A DNA stretch of 9,190 bases, taken from contig JASHUF010000257.1 in the NCBI GenBank assembly GCA_030040175.1, forward strand, positions 1 through 9,190, read 5' to 3'. The first letter of the stretch is position 1. Each line of letters opens with the position of its first letter. This stretch comes from Acidobacteriaceae bacterium. Lineage in GTDB: Bacteria; Acidobacteriota; Terriglobia; Terriglobales; Acidobacteriaceae. The notes beneath the pieces were generated by a model. It made no database searches. It worked only from the letters and a program-made list of their open reading frames with translations, and had not been told where the DNA came from. The translations under genes were made by a program, and so were the position numbers. This document shows positions 1 through 5,573 of the stretch, piece after piece.

Positions 1-1
1 C

Positions 2-118
2 TAACGCATTTTCTGAGTAGCTGTATCCCGAAGACGGAAGGCAGAGTCGACGCGACCAACAGGGAGCGGCGACCTTACGAGGAAATGAAAAGGACACAGT
101 AACTCAGAAAATGCCGTA
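2..118. mobile_element. MITE-like element 1, TA-bounded inverted repeat
   Basis: An inverted repeat of about 24 bp joins 1-24 to 96-119 with 20 of 24 positions paired. Its core, GCATTTTCTGAGT (6-18), is a perfect 13-bp match to the reverse complement at 102-114. The element starts and ends with TA (2-3 and 117-118), as expected for the TA target duplication of IS630/Tc1-mariner elements and their non-autonomous derivatives. It encodes no protein. The first 32 bases from the left TA match element 2 (1213-1331, read on the minus strand) at 23 of 32 ungapped positions, including the identical block TATCCCGAAG at the same offset. It lies just downstream of the stop codon of the exported-protein gene. 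The left boundary is at the window edge, so one or two more bases could belong to it. Confidence 0.65.
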
Positions 119-126
119 GGCGAAAA

Positions 127-639
127 CTAATCCATGAGCTGATCCTTGACTGAGGTCTTGCGGACGAAGAAATCGAACTCGCCGGGCTTGAGGGGAACGC
201 GCGGGTCGCGCTCGTACTTGCCTTTGAAGCACTCGTTGGGCGCGATGACACCGGTGGAGAGTATGTCGGCGATCGTGTACCAGTGCAGCGCAGCCAGGTT
301 TTTTTCCATGCCGGAATCGCAGTTGATGTAGATCTCCATGCCGTCGTTGTAGGTACCCTGCACGGAGAGGAACGCGGCTTCGGGGGGGACGGTGACCGTG
401 CCCACGCCCTGGTCGTCGATATGGAGAGTTTCACTGCGAATGTCGTCGTTATGATCGAGGCGCACGAGCAGGTTGGAGGGCATGAGCGGGCGGGCGGTGC
501 GGGCGTCGAACATGCGGATGGTGATGACGTTGCCGGACTCAGTTCCAGCCTGGGCGTGCACGCGATGAAGCGTGGCGAGGCAGGCGGCGGCGGCGACAAG
601 CGAGCCAACGGCAAGGGCAACCAGACGTGGAGGAGTCAT
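127..639 (-). CDS. Small exported protein of an Acidobacteria-type family
   Basis: A 170-residue protein with a Sec signal peptide: basic MTPPR start, hydrophobic stretch at about residues 6-23, probable cleavage after VHA near residue 29. The mature part has no transmembrane segment. It carries motifs I associate with an uncharacterised family frequent in Acidobacteria: FDARTARPLMPSN near 44, an acidic DDQGVGTVTVPPEA stretch near 75, INCDSGMEKN near 105, HWYTIADILSTGVIAPNEC near 119 and KPGEFDFFVRK near 151. The early part suggests a beta-sandwich of the carboxypeptidase-regulatory kind, but no catalytic motif is visible. The start is ATG at 637-639, with AAGGA only about 1-2 nt upstream, a short spacing. 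It is the last gene of the secretin/pseudopilin cluster, about 140 bp after the second pseudopilin, so it may be a periplasmic or secreted accessory of that machine; this is inference from position. The function is unknown. Confidence 0.8.
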   Translation of the reverse strand: MTPPRLVALAVGSLVAAAACLATLHRVHAQAGTESGNVITIRMFDARTARPLMPSNLLVRLDHNDDIRSETLHIDDQGVGTVTVPPEAAFLSVQGTYNDGMEIYINCDSGMEKNLAALHWYTIADILSTGVIAPNECFKGKYERDPRVPLKPGEFDFFVRKTSVKDQLMD

Positions 640-780
640 ATCCTTACTTTGCCATGGCGGACCTGCGATTTCCAGACGCGGGAGCGAGGGAATCCGTTAC
701 TCATGAGGAAACATGCTGGGGGTCGACGGCCTGAGCCGATGCCGATTATGAGGATGCGTGCGGCGGACCTGCGCGAGCGG

Positions 781-1179
781 TCACCAGGAAGAGTAGGGCT
801 GGCCGTCGGAGCCGGTCTCTTCGGAGCCGGAGTGGACATCGGAGATGCCGGGCTCGGTTTCGTCGATCGAATACATGGCATCGCTGGTGTCGGTGACCCA
901 GGTATCGTTGGCGTGGGTCATGGGGTCCTCGGGGATGATGCGCAGGTAGCCGGCCTGGACGAGATCGTCGAGAGATTGCGGGGCCTTCTGTTTGTCCATG
1001 GTGTAGGAGTCGATGGCGTCGCGCATGACGTGCAGGTCTTCCTTGAGCACGGCCTCGCGCGCGCGCTGAATGGCTCCGGCAAACCGAGGAATGGCCACCA
1101 CAGCGAGAATCCCGATGATCAACATGACGATCATCAGCTCGATGAGCGTGAAGCCGGATTGGGTGCGGCAACTGCGCAT
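781..1179 (-). CDS. GspG-like pseudopilin (type II secretion / type IV pilus type)
   Basis: A 132-residue prepilin. The short leader MRSCRTQSG ends in Gly and is followed by FTLIELMIVMLIIGILAVVA, so prepilin peptidase should cut between Gly9 and Phe10; the essential Glu at mature position 5 is present. After the hydrophobic helix comes an amphipathic segment with IQRAREAVLKEDLHVMRDAID and a globular C-terminus with PEDPMTH and a final DGQPYSSW, the typical plan of GspG major pseudopilins. It would be assembled in the inner membrane into a periplasmic pseudopilus. I chose ATG at 1177-1179 because GAAGG lies 8 nt upstream; that Shine-Dalgarno is part of the heptamer array at 1186-1213. The frame stays open much further upstream, through a MITE, and an ATG at 1345-1347 with GGGAAGG 5 nt upstream would give 188 residues. 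The short form fits the family better. Confidence 0.9.
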   Translation of the reverse strand: MRSCRTQSGFTLIELMIVMLIIGILAVVAIPRFAGAIQRAREAVLKEDLHVMRDAIDSYTMDKQKAPQSLDDLVQAGYLRIIPEDPMTHANDTWVTDTSDAMYSIDETEPGISDVHSGSEETGSDGQPYSSW

Positions 1180-1185
1180 TGCGTT

Positions 1186-1213
1186 AGCCTTCAGTCTTCG
1201 GCCCTCAGCTTTT
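1186..1213 (+). repeat. Heptamer repeat array A (4 units of AGCYNTC)
   Basis: Four consecutive 7-bp units read on the plus strand: AGCCTTC, AGTCTTC, GGCCCTC, AGCTTTT. The pattern matches the arrays at 1370-1404 (opposite orientation) and 5522-5549. The last unit ends at the left TA of the MITE-like element, and the first unit supplies, on the minus strand, the GAAGG that precedes the pseudopilin ATG at 1179. Confidence 0.6.
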
Positions 1214-1331
1214 AGAGCGGTTCCACAGTACATGTAGCCATATTTCACAGTTGCGGAAGGTGGCTTTTTCTTGATGAAAAAGCCACTTAGCATCTGCGGC
1301 TTCGGGATAGTGCAACTGTGAAACCGCTGTA
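1213..1331. mobile_element. MITE-like element 2, TA-bounded with nested hairpin
   Basis: The outer arms AGCGGTTCCACAGT (1216-1229) and ACTGTGAAACCGCT (1315-1328) are reverse complements with one mismatch in 14. TA lies at both ends (1213-1214 and 1330-1331). A second, internal left arm, TTTCACAGTTGC (1243-1254), is a perfect 12-bp match to the reverse complement of GCAACTGTGAAA (1312-1323). In the middle is a perfect 11-bp hairpin, GTGGCTTTTTC at 1260-1270 and GAAAAAGCCAC at 1276-1286 with a 5-nt loop. The element is 119 bp, non-coding, and related in sequence and length to element 1 at 2-118. The structure fits a non-autonomous IS630/mariner-type element; no transposase is in the window. Confidence 0.72.
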
Positions 1332-1369
1332 GCCGGATCGTGGTCATGCGAGCCTTCCCAGCATCTTCA

Positions 1370-1404
1370 GAGGGCTGAAAGCCGACGGCGGACGGCTGAC
1401 AGCT
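1370..1404 (-). repeat. Heptamer repeat array B (5 units of AGCYNTC)
   Basis: Five consecutive 7-bp units read on the minus strand from 1404 to 1370: AGCTGTC, AGCCGTC, CGCCGTC, GGCTTTC, AGCCCTC. It lies between the stop codon of the upstream pseudopilin (1413) and the MITE-like element, and points against array A on the other side of that element. Confidence 0.62.
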
Positions 1405-1412
1405 TGCCTCTC

Positions 1413-1889
1413 TTACCAGGTGTTGTACTTGGTGCCGTCGAGGGCGGTTCCGTCGGATTTCGAGTAGACGTCGAAAACGCTCTGGCCGCCGAATTCGTCC
1501 GAGTCCGGGTCGTCCTGCATGGAACGCAGGCCCCACTCGGCTTTGCCGGTCATGGGGTCGACGGGGATGTGGCGGAGAAACTTGAGCTTTTTGCCCTGCA
1601 CATCGACGCCGTCGACGAGGGTCTGGAGATCGGGCGGGTAATTCTGGCTGTCCACCTTGGTTTGAAAGGCGCCCTTGTCGGCCGCGTCCTTGTACTTGTC
1701 GATGGCGTCGCGCATCATCCACAAGTCGTAGCGGAGCTCGCGCTCGGACTGGCGCTTGTACTGAAAGCGGGCGATGGGAAACGCGGCGCCCGCGAGCACC
1801 GAAAGGATGGTGATGGTGACGATGAGCTCGATGAGCGTGAGACCGCGCTCACGAGGCGGAATGGGGCGGGTTGGCGCGAGGGGCTTCAG
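1413..1889 (-). CDS. GspG-like pseudopilin with a non-canonical (probably CTG) start
   Basis: A prepilin whose leader ends RERG, followed by LTLIELIVTITILSVLAGAA, so cleavage is expected between Gly and Leu; Glu is at mature position 5. Downstream are an alpha-helical RQSERELRYDLWMMRDAID segment, the PVDPMTGKAEWG motif seen in GspG proteins, an acidic DDPDSDE stretch and a final DGTKYNTW that parallels the other pseudopilin's DGQPYSSW. It probably forms the pseudopilus with that protein. There is no ATG, GTG or TTG between the in-frame TGA at 1902-1904 and the cleavage site. The only start with a good Shine-Dalgarno is CTG at 1887-1889 (GAGGA, 9 nt upstream), giving 158 residues. A GTG at 1797-1799 would cut off most of the pilin helix and is rejected as the start. 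The 5' end overlaps a repeat block, so the native start may have been lost or replaced. Confidence 0.82.
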   Translation of the reverse strand: MKPLAPTRPIPPRERGLTLIELIVTITILSVLAGAAFPIARFQYKRQSERELRYDLWMMRDAIDKYKDAADKGAFQTKVDSQNYPPDLQTLVDGVDVQGKKLKFLRHIPVDPMTGKAEWGLRSMQDDPDSDEFGGQSVFDVYSKSDGTALDGTKYNTW

Positions 1890-1946
1890 TTGGCTTGTTC
1901 CTCAGGGGCTTCAAGGCCCCCTTTCCATTATGCGCGCCGCTGCGGC
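1879..1946. repeat. Degenerate hairpin/direct-repeat block upstream of pseudopilin
   Basis: AGGGGCTTCA occurs twice, at 1879-1888 and 1904-1913. The second copy forms a hairpin, GGGGCT (1905-1910) with GGCCCC (1915-1920), loop TCAA. A further small palindrome, GCCGC-T-GCGGC, is at 1936-1946. It sits in the 150-bp gap between the secretin and pseudopilin genes and overlaps the first codons of the pseudopilin. The layout resembles the short palindromic intergenic repeats common in acidobacterial genomes; that comparison is from memory. Confidence 0.45.
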
Positions 1947-2039
1947 ATGGCCAGCACAATTCCCGGCTAAACCGTGCCCTTTCAGGACCCATTCGGCATG
2001 GTACGCCAACCGGATCGGCGGCTTGCCCCGGCTCCTCCC

Positions 2040-4760
2040 TCAGCGCACGACCACGCTTGCCGGCGTCGATTGCGCGGCCACGGTCTGCTGCGCGCTGGTA
2101 ACCACGGAGGCGCGGGTCATGGTTATGGCGCTGGCTCCCGAGGCCTTGGCCTGAAATGTAAGGACGCAGACGACCCCTCCGCCGCTCACGCCGGCGGCGC
2201 CGGGCGGACGCGAGGCGACGATGGTGAGGTTGCCCTGGCCGTCGTCGCGGTGAATGAGGGCTGCGGCCTGGCCGTCGCCGCTCAGCAGGTTGCCGGAGTC
2301 GACGTTGACGAGCCCCAGCTTGCCCGGATCGAAGTGGATCTGGATGGGCACCGAAGCGATGTTGGAGGCGCCGTTGAGAATAACGGGCACCTGGAAGGTG
2401 GTTCCCTTCGCGAGGGGCGCGGCTGGGGGAGTGAAGGTGAAGACGGGTGCAGCGGCAGCGGGCGGCGCGCTCCCCGGTGGAGCGTTCGCCGGCGGTGCGC
2501 CGGCAGGCGGAGAGGGCTGCGCGCCGGGCGGCGCGGCTGCAGAAGGCGATGGCTGCGCAGCAGGCGAAACGCCGGCTGCGGCCGGTGGGGCATTGGGCGG
2601 GGCGCTCGAAGGGGGGTTGCCCGGCGCGCCGATTTCGGCGCCGGTCTCCAGGTTGCTGATGACGGCCTGGCGGGCGTTGGCTGCTGCGGCCTGTTGCGCC
2701 GGCGTGGGCTGCGCCGCAGCCGGAGGCGTGTAGGGCGGGGGATTGAAGCTGGGTTGCTGGGTCTGGCGCATCTGCGCCAGCGCCTGTGGAGCCGCAACTT
2801 CGGCGCTCTGGGCAGGAATGGTGCCAAAGGCCTGCTGATGGGGAGCGATCGCAGGCTGACCCGGAATCGATTGTTCAAGCGCGGTGGGACGCACGGCGGG
2901 CGCGGCGGTTTCCTCGCGGCGAAGATCGATGGACTGGCCGGAGCCGGTGTCGATGGCGCGCAGGTTGTCGCGATCGAGGTATTGCGAGCGCACGATGTGC
3001 GGCACCACCACGAAGACAATCTCGTCGTTCTGGACCTGGTGGTCCTTCGACCCGAAGATGTATTTGAGGATGGGGATGGAGCTCAGGCCGGGAATGCCCG
3101 TCCAGCTCTGTTGATCCTGGTTGTCCTGGATGCCGCCCAGGATGCTGGCTTCGCCCTCGCGCAGGCGGATGACCTGATCGACCACGCGCTGCGAGAGGAT
3201 GGGCTCAGTGACGCCGCTGATGGTCACGGAACCGCTCTGCGCCGTGACCTGGATTTTGACTTTGAGCGTGACGTCGTGGTCATAGTGGACGCTGGGCGTC
3301 ACTTCGATCTCGACGCCGACATCCTCGTATTGGAACTGGGTATTGACGAGCGAGCTGACCAGGGCCGTGGCCGCGCCGGTCTGATAGGAGCCGGTGGCGA
3401 TGGGAATTTTGGAACCGATCTTCATGTCGGCCTTCTGGCCGTCAGTGGCGCGGATGCGCGGGTCCTGGAGAATCTGGGTATCGGTATCGGTGAGCAGAAG
3501 ATTGAGCGTAGCTGCACCGACGGTGACGGCGAAGTCAGAGGCTTTGAGATGGGCCAGGCTGTAGAGCGTGGGCGAGGTGGAGCTGCTGGAGCAGGAGGTT
3601 TCGCCCGAGGGGCAGGAAGTGCTCGAGGAGCTGGAAGAGCTGGGCGCCTCCAGGGCGACGCCGACGCTCGACGGCCACTCGATGCCGACGGTGCGCTCCC
3701 AGTTCTTGCTCACTTCGAGCACGGCGGTATCGATGACCACTTCGGCGCGCGGCTTGTCGAGATCGCTGATGATCTTTTGCGCGAGCAACAACTCGTCCGG
3801 CGTGCCGCGCATGACGATGGCATTCTGGCTCTGCACCCCATAGACCTTGGAGTTGGGCAGCACATTGCGCAGGGCCGTCTGCACGTCATTGAGGTCGTTC
3901 TGCTGCCAGGCGTTGGCCAGGTAGAAGGTCTGCACCGCCTGCTCGTCGAGCTCGGTGCGTTTGACGCGGGTGTTCTGGGCCACAAAGATGGAGTTCGCGG
4001 TGATGGGACGCCAGAAGGTGTTGGACATGGTGCTGACGATGCGCAGGGCGTCGAGCAGGGAGACGTTGTTGAGGTCAACCTGGATGCGCTTGGAGTTGTA
4101 GTCGGGATCGAAGAGGACGTTGATGCCGGCGGCCTTGCCGATGGCCTGATAGACGACCTTGGTGTCTTCGGTCATGTGCAGGGTGAGGGGCTCATTGGAC
4201 ATGGGCTTGAGCAGGGTGGGGCCTTCGATGGTTTCGAGCTCCTGCTCCTCGCCGGCCAGCTCGGGCACGGCCATCTCCGGCGGAGGAACGGCCTGCCCCT
4301 GTTTCTGGCGGACCAGGTTGATCTCCTGCTGAGCCTCCTCGTCGGAGGGGTCGATCTCGGAGGCGTGGAGGAACTCCGCCAGCGAGCCCTCGAGATCGCC
4401 GGACTGGAAGAGCTTGCGGCCGGCAGTGATGTGCGCGGCGGCAGCCGAGACGCGCACGCGATAGAGGGCGGTCTGATAGCGCAGGTCTTTGGGGTTTTTC
4501 TGGAAGGCCTTCTGGTAGTCCTCGAAGGCGGTGTCGTAGTCCTGGTGCGCCTCGGCCGCCTGGCCGCGCTTGAACCAGGAGTTGGCGGAGGGTCCGGAGG
4601 CGCGGAGGCAGGGACACGCAAGACCGGCGAGCGCGAAGAGCGAGACAAGACCGGCGAAGGCTCGTATCCGCAGGGACCGCAAAGGGGAATTCGCTGCGTG
4701 TTTCGATGCGGACCGGGAAATGGACCGGGAAGTGGTGGAGGATGGGCTGCGGTGCGTCAT
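2040..4760 (-). CDS. gspD: Secretin (GspD/PilQ family) with N-terminal TPR and C-terminal cohesin-like domain
   Basis: A 906-residue outer-membrane secretin, forming the gated ring through which a type II secretion or pilus-type system passes its substrate. In order: an Arg/Ser-rich n-region and hydrophobic signal segment (about residues 33-53, LACPC without a good lipobox), TPR-like helices (60-155), an N0/STN domain (190-262), an N1 domain (274-345) and the secretin barrel (about 400-591), with VGVEIEVTPSV, REGEASILGGI and the signature GIPGLSSIPILKYIFGS. A Ser/Cys-rich insert lies at 374-398. The barrel is followed by a Gln/Ala/Pro-rich tether (about 660-771) and a cohesin-like beta-sandwich (772-906) with FQVPVILNGASNIASVPIQI and HFDPGKLGLV. 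The start is ATG at 4758-4760, with GGAG 4 nt upstream. The frame extends to 4937 but upstream starts lack a ribosome site. It is the first gene of the minus-strand cluster. Whether it is strictly GspD or PilQ is undecided. Confidence 0.93.
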   Translation of the reverse strand: MTHRSPSSTTSRSISRSASKHAANSPLRSLRIRAFAGLVSLFALAGLACPCLRASGPSANSWFKRGQAAEAHQDYDTAFEDYQKAFQKNPKDLRYQTALYRVRVSAAAAHITAGRKLFQSGDLEGSLAEFLHASEIDPSDEEAQQEINLVRQKQGQAVPPPEMAVPELAGEEQELETIEGPTLLKPMSNEPLTLHMTEDTKVVYQAIGKAAGINVLFDPDYNSKRIQVDLNNVSLLDALRIVSTMSNTFWRPITANSIFVAQNTRVKRTELDEQAVQTFYLANAWQQNDLNDVQTALRNVLPNSKVYGVQSQNAIVMRGTPDELLLAQKIISDLDKPRAEVVIDTAVLEVSKNWERTVGIEWPSSVGVALEAPSSSSSSSTSCPSGETSCSSSSTSPTLYSLAHLKASDFAVTVGAATLNLLLTDTDTQILQDPRIRATDGQKADMKIGSKIPIATGSYQTGAATALVSSLVNTQFQYEDVGVEIEVTPSVHYDHDVTLKVKIQVTAQSGSVTISGVTEPILSQRVVDQVIRLREGEASILGGIQDNQDQQSWTGIPGLSSIPILKYIFGSKDHQVQNDEIVFVVVPHIVRSQYLDRDNLRAIDTGSGQSIDLRREETAAPAVRPTALEQSIPGQPAIAPHQQAFGTIPAQSAEVAAPQALAQMRQTQQPSFNPPPYTPPAAAQPTPAQQAAAANARQAVISNLETGAEIGAPGNPPSSAPPNAPPAAAGVSPAAQPSPSAAAPPGAQPSPPAGAPPANAPPGSAPPAAAAPVFTFTPPAAPLAKGTTFQVPVILNGASNIASVPIQIHFDPGKLGLVNVDSGNLLSGDGQAAALIHRDDGQGNLTIVASRPPGAAGVSGGGVVCVLTFQAKASGASAITMTRASVVTSAQQTVAAQSTPASVVVR

Positions 4761-4844
4761 TCTACTCCAGGCGTTTGCGCTCGCCGTCGCTTGAGGGGCG
4801 GGATGATGCGGGCTCATCGGGCCGCCCGGTGCGCGATTTTTGTT

Positions 4845-4860
4845 GCTGATCCTAATCAGC
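4845..4860. other. Perfect 6-bp stem-loop in the secretin 5' leader
   Basis: GCTGAT (4845-4850), CCTA loop, ATCAGC (4855-4860). It lies between the proposed secretin promoter and its start codon, so it would be in the untranslated leader. It could be an operator or an RNA hairpin; it is short enough to be chance. Confidence 0.25.
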
Positions 4861-4872
4861 CGAAGCTGCCTC

Positions 4873-4902
4873 ATTGTAGTGATCGAAGCCTCAGTTGAAC
4901 AA
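4873..4902 (-). promoter_or_regulatory. Possible sigma-70-type promoter for the secretin cluster
   Basis: On the minus strand, TTGTTC (4897-4902) is followed after 18 bp by TACAAT (4873-4878), which matches the -10 consensus at five of six positions; the -35 match is only three of six. It would give a leader of about 105 nt before the ATG at 4760. The shared intergenic region also drives smpB in the other direction, for which I see no clear promoter. Confidence 0.35.
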
Positions 4903-4978
4903 ATCCGGTTTGAGCCAAGGCAGAGCTCGATAGGCAATTCGGGCCGATGCTACGATGGGAATTCGAGGACGCTTCCCG

Positions 4979-5530
4979 ATGGCCCGCCAGAGCAGCCACA
5001 TCATCGTTCCCAAGGACACGCCCGGCGCGGGCAAGCCGGCGCGGCCGCGCGACCCGGTGGCTGCGGGCGAGCGGGATGCGGCGCTGAACCGGGCGGCGGG
5101 GCACAACTATTTTCTGCTCGAAAAGGTGGAGGCGGGCGTGGCCCTGCGCGGGACCGAGGTGAAGTCGATCCGCGAAGGCAAAGCCAACCTGAAGGACGCG
5201 TACGGCCTGATCAAGGACGGCGAGGCCTTCCTCCTGAACATGCATATCGGTCCTTATTCCCATGGGAACCTGGCCAACCACGATGAGACCCGCACGCGCA
5301 AATTGCTGTTGCACCGGGATGAAGTGCGCAAGCTACAGTCGAAGACGCAGATCAAAGGACATACGCTCATCCCCACCCGGCTTTATTTCAGGAAGGGCCG
5401 GGTGAAGTGCGAGCTGGCCCTGGCTAAAGGCAAGCAGGACTGGGACAAGCGGGAGACGGAGCGGCGCCGCGAGGCGGACCGCGAGGCGCGGGCGGCGATC
5501 AAGGCCAGCAAGCATAAAAGCAGCCGTTAG
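4979..5530 (+). CDS. smpB: SsrA (tmRNA)-binding protein SmpB
   Basis: SmpB binds tmRNA and delivers it to stalled ribosomes for trans-translation. The protein has 183 residues; the family usually has about 150-160. The conserved beta-barrel core starts near residue 40 (NRAAGHNYFLLEKVEAGV, then GTEVKSIREGKANLKDAYG and GEAFLLNMHIGPY). It continues with DETRTRKLLLHRDEV, LIPTRLYFRKGRVKCELALA and GKQDWDKRE, and ends in a basic tail (ERRREADREARAAIKASK) that enters the mRNA channel. The extra length is a Pro/Ala/Arg-rich N-terminal extension of about 35 residues. I chose ATG at 4979, which has GAGGA 9 nt upstream, over ATG at 4955, which has none. The gene is divergent from the secretin and convergent with the toxin gene. 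Its last codons and stop lie inside a heptamer array. No tmRNA gene is visible here. Confidence 0.96.
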   Translation: MARQSSHIIVPKDTPGAGKPARPRDPVAAGERDAALNRAAGHNYFLLEKVEAGVALRGTEVKSIREGKANLKDAYGLIKDGEAFLLNMHIGPYSHGNLANHDETRTRKLLLHRDEVRKLQSKTQIKGHTLIPTRLYFRKGRVKCELALAKGKQDWDKRETERRREADREARAAIKASKHKSSR

Positions 5531-5549
5531 CTGTCAGCCGTCAGCTTTC
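5522..5549 (+). repeat. Heptamer repeat array C (4 units), overlapping the smpB stop
   Basis: Four consecutive units on the plus strand: AGCCGTT, AGCTGTC, AGCCGTC, AGCTTTC. The first unit covers the last smpB sense codons, and the smpB TAG stop (5528-5530) spans the junction of the first two units. The array fills most of the 43-bp gap between smpB and the convergent toxin gene. Confidence 0.6.
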
Positions 5550-5573
5550 AGCACTTTGAGCTGGACGCGGAAG

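Noticed and set aside
283..1215. A 310-codon plus-strand frame across the exported-protein and pseudopilin genes
   Set aside because: It lies opposite two well-supported genes, crosses their intergenic gap and encodes nothing recognisable.
1260..1286. The perfect 11-bp hairpin as an intrinsic terminator of the first pseudopilin
   Set aside because: The T run is inside the stem rather than after it, and the hairpin is the centre of the MITE-like element. A secondary effect on transcription is still possible.
1180..1722. Upstream extension of the second pseudopilin frame to 1722
   Set aside because: The extension reads out of frame through the first pseudopilin gene. It is open by composition; the prepilin leader sets the start near 1179, with 1347 the only alternative considered.
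1974..4898. A 974-codon open frame on the plus strand opposite the secretin gene
   Set aside because: It mirrors the codon bias of the secretin gene. Its translation is Gly/Arg/Asp/Val-rich without domains, while the minus strand has a complete secretin with all expected motifs.
4761..4937. Longer secretin start at 4937 or 4817
   Set aside because: No ribosome site precedes either. The extra residues do not look like a signal peptide, and the proposed promoter at 4873-4902 would be downstream of 4937.
4955..4978. ATG at 4955 as the smpB start
   Set aside because: No ribosome site precedes it, while ATG at 4979 has GAGGA at 9 nt.
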